From contig DATEMK010000068.1 of the NCBI GenBank assembly GCA_035275625.1, positions 1 through 10,801 of the forward strand: 10,801 bases of DNA. Direction: 5' to 3'. This document shows, one piece after another, positions 1-6,164 of this stretch (its first letter is position 1; each line of letters starts with the position of its first letter). The position numbers and the translations under genes were made by a program. This DNA comes from DATEMK01 sp035275625. GTDB taxonomy: Bacteria > Bacteroidota > Bacteroidia > AKYH767-A > OLB10. Under the pieces are notes generated by a model. That model did not search any database and had not been told where the DNA came from. It saw nothing but the letters and a program-made list of their open reading frames with translations.

Positions 1-318
1 AGTGTCTTTATCAATGCCTTCTTTCACTTTAATATCTTTTTTTACCATGTTGCCTGCGGCATAAATTTCTTTGCCGAAATCAAGGCTTGCGGGATCAACT
101 CCCTGCTTCACCATACGGGCAATGATTATATCCTGTATGGATTTCATGCGCATGTCGTTTTCTGTCACCACATGAATCTGCAATTCTTTTTTATCCAGCT
201 CCAGCTCCGATTTTGAATCATGAAAATCATAACGGGTTGAAATTTCTTTTTTTGCCACATTGATGGCGTTGTCTAATTTTTGCTGGTCAATTTTGCTGAC
301 GATGTCAAAGGAGGGCAT
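1..318 (-). CDS. yajQ: YajQ-family (DUF520) nucleotide/c-di-GMP-binding protein, C-terminus cut by window edge
   Basis: The reverse strand encodes 106 residues from an ATG at 318-316, and the frame stays open to base 1. The start MPSFDIVSKID is the hallmark N-terminus of the YajQ/DUF520 family. It is followed by NAINVAKKEISTRYDF, DSKSELELDKKELQI and the central MKSIQDIIIARMVKQGVDP block. Family members are about 160-165 residues, so roughly the last third is missing. YajQ proteins are small cytoplasmic proteins with two ferredoxin-like halves. They bind nucleic acid or nucleotides, and Xanthomonas homologues act as cyclic-di-GMP effectors. Whether this one binds c-di-GMP cannot be judged from the part present. 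The start choice is firm, because the family motif begins at this Met and upstream codons do not extend it. It is divergent from the gene at 516. Confidence 0.93.
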   Translation of the reverse strand, partial: MPSFDIVSKIDQQKLDNAINVAKKEISTRYDFHDSKSELELDKKELQIHVVTENDMRMKSIQDIIIARMVKQGVDPASLDFGKEIYAAGNMVKKDIKVKEGIDKDT

Positions 319-515
319 GGGCAGGGGTTAAGGTTATTTTTTTGTTTATTTTTATTTCGCTTTTTCTGCAACTTTTTAGAGTTATCTGCGTCTTCTTTAA
401 GGATTTGAAAATTAATATACTTATCTTTGTAATGATAAACCAATTTTTTTATATACGAATGCAAATTTATTTTAAATTAACCTCTTAATTTAATAAAATT
501 CTAATAATTATTCCT
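319..515. other. divergent intergenic region between yajQ and the FG-GAP protein gene
   Basis: This is the longest gene-free stretch in the window (197 bases), very rich in A and T, with several T runs. It must hold the start signals of both divergent genes. One recognisable Bacteroidota-type -7 box lies on the plus strand (422-429, listed separately). On the minus strand I found no convincing TAnnTTTG box for yajQ. I saw no tRNA, strong hairpin or long repeat. A short minus-strand reading frame that crosses it has no protein-like features. Confidence 0.6.
422..429 (+). promoter_or_regulatory. possible Bacteroidota -7 box for the 516-5997 gene group
   Basis: TATCTTTG matches the Bacteroidota sigma-A -7 consensus TAnnTTTG exactly. 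The only nearby TTTG (404-407) is 14 bases upstream, shorter than the usual spacing of about 17-23, so the -33 half is weak. If used, it would give a leader of about 80 bases before the ATG at 516. Confidence 0.3.
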
Positions 516-2750
516 ATGAATAAAAGACTACTTCTTCCTGTTGCGGTTTGCATGGTGTTAATTTCTGCTGGATATGCTCAGTCCTATAAACCTTACCTGA
601 ACATTCCTGTTACACAATTCGGAAACCCGGTAACTCCAATGGCAAATGCCTGGACAGGCGGATTTAATACACCCTCTTTTTCGCAGATTGACATGAACGG
701 TGATGGAAAAAAAGATCTTTTTGTTTTTGAAAAAGAAGGCGCTTCGCAATATTATTTCCGGTACACCACCTACATCAACCACGGGACTGCCAACCAGGTG
801 GATTACCAATATGCCCCTGAGTACAAGGAAAAATTTCCTAAGGGAATGCACGACTGGGCAATTCTTGTTGATTATGACTGTGATGGATATGAAGACATTT
901 TTACTTATAACTATACGGGTGGTATGACTGTTTATCACAATGATTATCTTTCATTGGGCTATTTAAAGTTTCACAAGGAAATTGATTTAGTCTATACACT
1001 TTATTTCGGATTCCCCGCTAATTTATTTGTTGCCTCCAACAGCCAGCCCGCATTAGTGGATGTGGATAATGACGGTGATCTTGATGTACTCACCTTTGCA
1101 ATTTCAAGCTTTCTCGTTGAATACCATCAAAACCTGGCAGAAGAAAATTTTGGCCGCTGCGATACAATGGTTTTTAATATGGCAACAGGTTGCTGGGGAC
1201 ATTTTGGTTTGACAGGTGATACTGCCTGCACGGCCGTTTTCGGTGTTAGTTGCCGTCAGGCTCCATACCATCCGACTAACGATGTAGCGCATTTGGAACA
1301 TTTGCATTCTGGTTTTTGTGCCATAGCGCCTGATATGGACGGTGACGGTGATAAGGAATTTATAAACGGTGATATCAACTGTATGTCTTTGCAATATTTT
1401 GAAAATGGCGGAACATTGCTTTCTGCAAATATGACTTCATTGGACTCCTTGTACCCTTCTCAGCATCCCCTTGGAACTCTCCCGGCTTCCCTGGGACGGT
1501 CACAACTGGGCCCCCATTATTTTGATGTGGATAATGACGGTAACAAAGACCTTATTGTTGCCCCATGTGGTGTTAATTCAAAAAACTTTAACAATGTTTT
1601 GTTTTATAAAAACACCACCAATAATACAATAAATGATTTTACATACATTAAAAACAGTTTGTTTGTAGATAACATGATTGAACTGGGATCAGGTGCCAAC
1701 GTGGCGCTGATAGACATTGACGGTGACGGCTTGCAGGATATGATAATCGGGAATTATTATAATGATACCGAGATTCCATCAGGAACGCATGTGGCGATTG
1801 CTCATTACAGGAATACCGGAACCGCCTCTTCTCCCGCTTTTAGTCTTGTTACCACTGATTTTGCAAACGCAAGCACTACCGGGTTCATGGCATTGTCTCC
1901 TACTTTTGGTGATATGGACAACGATGGAGATAAAGATATGATCACCGGAAGCGATGACGGGTTTCTTGAATATTATCAAAACATCAGCGGAAATTATATT
2001 TTAACCCAGGTGCAAATTCTGGCTTCCAATGGAAATGCGATTGATGTTGGAGGTAATGCAGCGCCTTTCATTGTTGATTTAAACAGGGATGGAAAATTAG
2101 ACCTGGTTATTGGAGAAAAATCCGGCAATCTCAATTATTATGAAAATACCGGAACCATTAATAATTACGCTTTTACTTTTGTGACAAGCGCTTTAGGAGC
2201 TGTAAATGTTACTTTAATCGGGCAGGATATTTACGGATACAGCGCTCCTTTCATTTATGACAGCCTGGGACATTATCAATTAATGGTTGGATCATTAAGC
2301 GGTTTTGTTCGCAAATATGACAATATTGATGGCAACCTTTCCGGCAATTTTAATCTCATAGACTCCACCTTTTTCTATGAGCCGATTCGTTCAACAATAG
2401 CCGGAACTGATATTAACAATGACGGAAAAATAGATTTTCTCGTTGGAAACGGGTCAGGCGGAGCTGCCTGGTATTCGAATGGCAGCACGGTTTCCATAGA
2501 TGAAATCCAAACACAAAATTCCTTTAATGTTTATCCGAACCCCGCTGAAAATGTCCTGTATTTAAAATTCGAAAAAATCGCTAAGCGCGAAATTATCATC
2601 ACCGACATGTTAAGCAAAACGGTGTTCTCTTCTTACAAAAATTCGTTTGGCGAAACCATTGATCTGCGTGAGTGGAGCAACGGAATGTATGTATGCAAAG
2701 TGGTGGAGGATGGAATTGTTTCTAATAAAAAATTCATCATCCGGCATTGA
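516..2750 (+). CDS. T9SS-secreted FG-GAP/VCBS-repeat protein with type A sorting domain
   Basis: A 744-residue secreted protein. Residues 1-22 form a classic Sec signal peptide: Lys/Arg start, hydrophobic core, and a likely cut after SAGYAQ. The body carries nine calcium-loop motifs of the DxDxDGxxD type, starting near residues 59, 119, 182, 273, 337, 400, 466, 521 and 632. That pattern is typical of FG-GAP/VCBS repeats folding as an integrin-alpha-like beta-propeller. Many copies are followed by a hydrophobic strand and a YY/FYxN motif (for example LEYYQN, LNYYENTG). The C-terminal 75 or so residues (from SFNVYPNPAENVLYL at 669 to KKFIIRH) form a T9SS type A sorting domain, which directs outer-membrane export and usually surface attachment. 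A Cys-rich stretch near residues 215-246 lengthens the gap between repeats 3 and 4. The ligand is unknown; adhesion or binding of extracellular material is inferred. The gene is probably first in a transcription unit with the lipoprotein gene 20 bases downstream. Confidence 0.93.
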   Translation: MNKRLLLPVAVCMVLISAGYAQSYKPYLNIPVTQFGNPVTPMANAWTGGFNTPSFSQIDMNGDGKKDLFVFEKEGASQYYFRYTTYINHGTANQVDYQYAPEYKEKFPKGMHDWAILVDYDCDGYEDIFTYNYTGGMTVYHNDYLSLGYLKFHKEIDLVYTLYFGFPANLFVASNSQPALVDVDNDGDLDVLTFAISSFLVEYHQNLAEENFGRCDTMVFNMATGCWGHFGLTGDTACTAVFGVSCRQAPYHPTNDVAHLEHLHSGFCAIAPDMDGDGDKEFINGDINCMSLQYFENGGTLLSANMTSLDSLYPSQHPLGTLPASLGRSQLGPHYFDVDNDGNKDLIVAPCGVNSKNFNNVLFYKNTTNNTINDFTYIKNSLFVDNMIELGSGANVALIDIDGDGLQDMIIGNYYNDTEIPSGTHVAIAHYRNTGTASSPAFSLVTTDFANASTTGFMALSPTFGDMDNDGDKDMITGSDDGFLEYYQNISGNYILTQVQILASNGNAIDVGGNAAPFIVDLNRDGKLDLVIGEKSGNLNYYENTGTINNYAFTFVTSALGAVNVTLIGQDIYGYSAPFIYDSLGHYQLMVGSLSGFVRKYDNIDGNLSGNFNLIDSTFFYEPIRSTIAGTDINNDGKIDFLVGNGSGGAAWYSNGSTVSIDEIQTQNSFNVYPNPAENVLYLKFEKIAKREIIITDMLSKTVFSSYKNSFGETIDLREWSNGMYVCKVVEDGIVSNKKFIIRH
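690..2435 (+). repeat. nine FG-GAP calcium-loop repeats within the secreted protein
   Basis: The protein-level repeats are spaced about 55-66 residues apart. There are two longer gaps: about 91 residues between the third and fourth loops, which holds a Cys-containing insertion, and about 111 between the eighth and ninth. The second gap is two modules long and contains a decayed copy near residue 581 (DIYGYSAPF) that has lost its acidic loop. Representative loops are DVDNDGDLD, DIDGDGLQD and DMDNDGDKD. At DNA level the copies have diverged and are not perfect repeats. Confidence 0.85.
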
Positions 2751-2770
2751 TATTTGCATAAATAAAATCA

Positions 2771-4270
2771 ATGATTCAAAAAAACAGGGTAATTGCTTTT
2801 GCATTCTTAATTGGTTCCTTTTTTCTTTTTTCTGAATGTGCTTATGATAAAAAGGAAGTCATTCCTGTTCCTGTTCAAAAGGTAGACAGTACTTGTTACC
2901 CCGATGAAATCGGAAAAATTTTTGTTGGAAAATGTGCAACTTCCGGATGTCATAATACCAAAAGCAAAGACGCAGCCGCAGGCCTTGATTTAAGTACCTG
3001 GGATAAATTATTCAACGGATCAAGAGGCGGAGCAGCCATTATTCCTTACAATCTTGAAAATAGTTTTCTTGTAAATTTTATTAATACATATGATGATTTA
3101 GGCCCTGCTCAATTGCCCACGATGCCTAATAACGGTACACCCCTCACAAGAGAAGAAGTAATAACCGTTATCAACTGGATCAAGGATGGAGCACCGGATT
3201 GCAGCGGAAATCGTTTCACCGATAATGCTGACAGGAGAAAATTTTATATCACTAACCAGGGTTGCGATCTTGTTTCGGTTTGGGATGCTGACAGGCAGGT
3301 TATAATGAAATATGTTAAAGTTGGAGGTGACCCTAATTTAATTGAGTCTCCTCACAAAGTAGGCATATCGCCTGACGAAAAATTCTGGTATGTTTCATTT
3401 ACAGGAACCAATGCAAAATATTTTCAGAAATACCGCACAAGTGATGATTCTTTCGTAGGGCAATTGGATATTGGTTTTGGATCATGGAACACATTTGCAT
3501 TTAGTCCTGATTCCAAAACAGCATACATTCCTGATTACAGTACCAGCAATGGAAGAGTTGCAATTGTTGATTGCGAAACCATGACATTTAAAAGCACGCC
3601 CTATCCGAATCCTTTACCATCGGGATGCCCTAAACCACATGGCTCTTTCGTGTCACCTGATGGGCATTATTTATATTTAACGGAACAAGATGACAATAAA
3701 ATCTATAAAGTTGATCTTATTAACATTTTTAATTCTGATGCCCTTAGTAATTTTCCTTCCGGATATACCAATCCGCATGAAATCGCATTCTCTCCTGATA
3801 ATACCCTCTATTTTGTAACCTGCCAGGGAACAAATGGCAATAGTGGTGTTTTGGTTTACAGGGTTTCAGATGATCAGTTTTTAAAAAAGTTTGATAATGT
3901 TGGCGGTGATCCCGTTGAAATGGCATTTTCTCCATCCCAGTCTGCTCCCTATTTATTTGTGAGCTGCATGACTGGAAATGCAGTCAGTATTATTAATTAC
4001 CTTGATACTACTTTGGTAAAAACTATAGACGCTCCCGGTATTTTTTATTATCCTCATGGTGTTGCCGTAGATGATAGTAAGGGCATATGTTACGTGATAA
4101 ACAGAAATCTTAAAACTGCAGGCGGCCCTCCTCCGCATCACACCTCTGTATGCGATCCCAATCAAAATAACGGTTATCTTTTAGCGATAGATTTAAATAC
4201 GCTTGAAATAGTTCAGGGTTTTAAACCTGAGCTTTCCGTTGATCCTTACTCCATAGCAATCAGAAAATAA
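2771..4270 (+). CDS. cytochrome c / YVTN-type beta-propeller fusion lipoprotein
   Basis: A 499-residue envelope protein. The N-terminus has a hydrophobic signal ending in LFSEC, with Cys23 as the likely lipidated residue. A small cytochrome c domain follows (about 42-144), with a C-x4-C-H haem site (C55, C60, H61) and a candidate axial Met in LPTMPNNG (M118). It ends in the helix VITVINWIKDGAPDC, which resembles the last helix of single-haem cytochromes. Residues about 155-499 form a beta-propeller of the YVTN/lactonase type: repeated SPD/SPS turns such as VGISPDEKFWYVSF, FAFSPDSKTAYIPD and IAFSPDNTLYFVT, about seven blades. A late loop GGPPPHHTSVC (451-461) is rich in His and Cys. The likely role is electron transfer or redox sensing at the membrane, with the propeller binding a partner or substrate; this is inferred. 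The stop overlaps the next start (TAATG). The lipobox is a relaxed match, so anchoring is probable but not certain. Confidence 0.85.
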   Translation: MIQKNRVIAFAFLIGSFFLFSECAYDKKEVIPVPVQKVDSTCYPDEIGKIFVGKCATSGCHNTKSKDAAAGLDLSTWDKLFNGSRGGAAIIPYNLENSFLVNFINTYDDLGPAQLPTMPNNGTPLTREEVITVINWIKDGAPDCSGNRFTDNADRRKFYITNQGCDLVSVWDADRQVIMKYVKVGGDPNLIESPHKVGISPDEKFWYVSFTGTNAKYFQKYRTSDDSFVGQLDIGFGSWNTFAFSPDSKTAYIPDYSTSNGRVAIVDCETMTFKSTPYPNPLPSGCPKPHGSFVSPDGHYLYLTEQDDNKIYKVDLINIFNSDALSNFPSGYTNPHEIAFSPDNTLYFVTCQGTNGNSGVLVYRVSDDQFLKKFDNVGGDPVEMAFSPSQSAPYLFVSCMTGNAVSIINYLDTTLVKTIDAPGIFYYPHGVAVDDSKGICYVINRNLKTAGGPPPHHTSVCDPNQNNGYLLAIDLNTLEIVQGFKPELSVDPYSIAIRK

Positions 4271-4713
4271 TGCCAGGAATTCCGTTTGAAAATCACGGAA
4301 TAATTTTATTTGACGGGGCCTGCAATTACTGCTCACGATGGGTGGATTTAATAATGAAATTCGATAAAAAAGATTATTTCCGTTTTGCAGCGCTTCAATC
4401 GGACACCGCACAAAAATTTTTAAATCAAAAAAATAATTCTTCTCAGCAACTTCCGGATTCAGTTATATTGATTGAAAACGCCCGCCCCGGCTCTGCCGGG
4501 GGAAACATGTTTTTTAAATCGGATGCAGGTTTAAGAATTATGCGAAAACTTGGTTTTCCTCATTCATTATTATTCGGATTAATTATTTTTCCAAAATTTA
4601 TCCGCGATGCTGTTTATAATTTTATTGCTGACCATCGTTACAAATGGTTTGGAAAAAGAGAAATTTGCAGGGTGCCTGTTACGGAAGAAGAGAAAAGAAA
4701 ATTTATCAGTTAA
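4270..4713 (+). CDS. DCC-family (DUF393, YuxK-like) thiol-disulfide oxidoreductase
   Basis: A 147-residue cytoplasmic protein without signal peptide. The family-defining N-terminal motif is present as ILFDGACNYC (13-21), including the C-x2-C pair C18/C21. It is followed by FRFAALQSDTAQ, VILIEN, KSDAGLRIMRKLG, and the C-terminal RYKWFGKREICRVP with the conserved Cys133. Length is normal for the family apart from about nine extra residues (ARPGSAGGN, 71-79) between VILIEN and the FKSDA block, where relatives usually have a tight turn. That insert is encoded by a GC-rich perfect hairpin. DCC proteins are predicted thioredoxin-like oxidoreductases whose substrates are mostly unknown. The start codon shares its A with the stop codon of the cytochrome lipoprotein gene, so translation is probably coupled. 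Confidence 0.9.
   Translation: MPGIPFENHGIILFDGACNYCSRWVDLIMKFDKKDYFRFAALQSDTAQKFLNQKNNSSQQLPDSVILIENARPGSAGGNMFFKSDAGLRIMRKLGFPHSLLFGLIIFPKFIRDAVYNFIADHRYKWFGKREICRVPVTEEEKRKFIS
4485..4501. repeat. perfect GC-rich inverted repeat inside the DCC gene
   Basis: CCCCGGC (4485-4491), loop TCT, GCCGGGG (4495-4501) form a perfect 7-bp stem in a gene that is otherwise rich in A and T. The surrounding bases 4479-4502 are almost all G or C. The element encodes a Gly/Pro/Ala-rich stretch that looks like an extra loop compared with other DCC proteins. It lacks a following T tract, so it is not a normal terminator. Confidence 0.7.
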
Positions 4714-4731
4714 AAAATTATTTCTGATTCC

Positions 4732-5997
4732 ATGAACCCCTCTGCCCCGTTAGCCGAACGTGTCCGCCCGAAAACCCTTGAAGAATTTGTAGGGCAAGAT
4801 CACCTTGTCGGTGAAAATAAAGTGCTGCGCAAAATTTCAGAAACCGGGCAGCTTCCTTCCATGATTCTTTGGGGACCACCGGGAGTCGGGAAAACAACGC
4901 TTGCCTTTATTCTTGCATCACAGCAGAAATTAAATTTTTATACCCTTAGCGCCATTAATTCAGGAGTAAAAGATGTACGTGAAGTAATTCAGAAAGCGGA
5001 GAAAGAAGGAAAAGCGGTTCTATTCATTGATGAAATTCACCGCTTCAGCAAATCGCAGCAGGATTCATTGCTGGGCGCTGTCGAGAAAGGAACCATCATA
5101 CTTATTGGCGCAACCACAGAAAATCCTTCTTTCGAAGTCATACAGCCTTTGCTTTCGCGATGCCAGGTCTATATTCTCGAAAGCCTTGGAAAGAATGAAT
5201 TGCTGGGGCTGCTTGAATATGCCATTTCAAAAGATGATTTTCTCCAATCAAAAAAAATCATCATCCGTGAAAACGAAGCATTGCTGAGATTATCCGGTGG
5301 TGATGCGCGCAAGCTGCTCAACCTTTTTGAACTCGTTGTAACTTCTTCAAACAAAGAAGAGATTGAAATAACAGATGCTTCTGTCACTCAAATCGCGCAG
5401 CAGAAAATTGCCTTATATGATAAAGGCGGTGAACAGCATTACGACATTATTTCGGCATTCATAAAATCCATGCGCGGCAGCGACCCCAATGCTGCAGTTT
5501 ATTGGCTGGCGCGAATGATTGAAGGCGGAGAGGATCCGAAATTCATTGCCAGGCGCATGCTGATCCTTGCATCAGAAGACATCGGCAATGCAAACCCGAC
5601 AGCATTGGTCATTGCAAATAATTGTTTCCAGGCAATAGATGTAATCGGTTATCCCGAATGTTCGCTCATCCTTTCACAAACCGTAATTTACCTTGCCTCC
5701 TCTCCAAAGAGCAATGCCTCGCTCGTTGCCATCATGAATGCAACAGCAGCCGTGAGCGAAAAAGGAGATTTACCCGTGCCGCTTCATCTGCGAAACGCAC
5801 CCACCAAACTGATGAGTGAATTAGGCTACGGAAAGAATTATAAATACTCGCACGATTATTCCGAAAACTTTTCGCAGCAGGAATATCTTCCCGAAAAACT
5901 AAAAGGCACAAAATTTTACGACCCCGGCAACAACGTGCGTGAAAATGAATTGAGAACGTACCTGAAAAATCTCTGGAAAGAAAAATACGGCTACTGA
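4732..5997 (+). CDS. rarA: replication-associated recombination protein A (AAA+ ATPase, RarA/MgsA)
   Basis: A 421-residue AAA+ ATPase related to clamp-loader subunits and eukaryotic WRNIP1/Mgs1. It acts at stalled replication forks in the cytoplasm. The start PLAERVRPKTLEEFVGQDHL is the standard family N-terminus. Walker A is GPPGVGKTT (48-56), Walker B LFIDEIHRF (97-105), sensor 1 IGATTENPSF (125-134), the arginine finger R143 in LLSRC, and sensor 2 R193 in GGDARKLLNL. The C-terminal tetramerisation region follows, with YDIISAFIKSMRGSDPNAAVYWLARMI and EDIGNANPTAL, then the PVPLHLRNAPTKLM block. Length and all catalytic residues are normal. It starts 18 bases after the DCC stop codon without its own obvious promoter, so it is probably read from the upstream unit. 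Confidence 0.97.
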   Translation: MNPSAPLAERVRPKTLEEFVGQDHLVGENKVLRKISETGQLPSMILWGPPGVGKTTLAFILASQQKLNFYTLSAINSGVKDVREVIQKAEKEGKAVLFIDEIHRFSKSQQDSLLGAVEKGTIILIGATTENPSFEVIQPLLSRCQVYILESLGKNELLGLLEYAISKDDFLQSKKIIIRENEALLRLSGGDARKLLNLFELVVTSSNKEEIEITDASVTQIAQQKIALYDKGGEQHYDIISAFIKSMRGSDPNAAVYWLARMIEGGEDPKFIARRMLILASEDIGNANPTALVIANNCFQAIDVIGYPECSLILSQTVIYLASSPKSNASLVAIMNATAAVSEKGDLPVPLHLRNAPTKLMSELGYGKNYKYSHDYSENFSQQEYLPEKLKGTKFYDPGNNVRENELRTYLKNLWKEKYGY

Positions 5998-6025
5998 AAA
6001 ACGGCATTCAGCATTTCATCATTCC

Positions 6026-6061
6026 AACTTTCCAATAGTTATTAACATACTGGAAGTTTTT
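6026..6061 (+). terminator. possible weak intrinsic terminator after rarA
   Basis: AACTT-T-CCA (6026-6034) can pair with TGGAAGTT (6051-6058) around an AT-rich loop, with one bulged T. TTTTT-CC-GTTTTTT follows. The stem is short and AU-rich, but it lies 29 bases past the rarA stop and the T-rich tail is good, so it may end the 516-5997 transcript. Confidence 0.35.
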
Positions 6062-6078
6062 CCGTTTTTTATTCCAAT

Positions 6079-6110
6079 TTTGCATTAGTATCAAACAACA
6101 TTTAATTTTT
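6079..6110 (+). promoter_or_regulatory. candidate Bacteroidota promoter for the SprB-repeat surface protein
   Basis: TTTG (6079-6082) and TAATTTTT (6103-6110) lie 20 bases apart. This matches the -33 TTTG / -7 TAnnTTTG arrangement with one mismatch in the last base of the -7 box. Transcription would start near 6117, leaving a leader of about 45-50 bases before the ATG at 6165. The start codon lies in an AT-rich context without Shine-Dalgarno sequence. Confidence 0.35.
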
Positions 6111-6164
6111 TTACGCCTCTTTTCTTAAGATGAGCACAACTAAAAAATTTACGAATTTATAATC

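Noticed and set aside
273..464. 63-codon minus-strand frame overlapping the yajQ start
   Set aside because: It overlaps the first codons of yajQ in another frame and is mostly Lys/Asn from AT-rich DNA. Its start codon has no supporting signal.
558..938. 126-codon minus-strand frame opposite the FG-GAP gene
   Set aside because: It is an antisense shadow; repeated ISITV stretches come from the reverse of the calcium-loop codons.
2751..2770. Separate promoter for the cytochrome lipoprotein gene
   Set aside because: Only 20 bases separate the genes and no TAnnTTTG box is present, so read-through from upstream is more likely.
4485..4501. Strong hairpin as a transcription terminator
   Set aside because: It is inside the DCC reading frame with no T tract after it; the next bases are GAAACATG.
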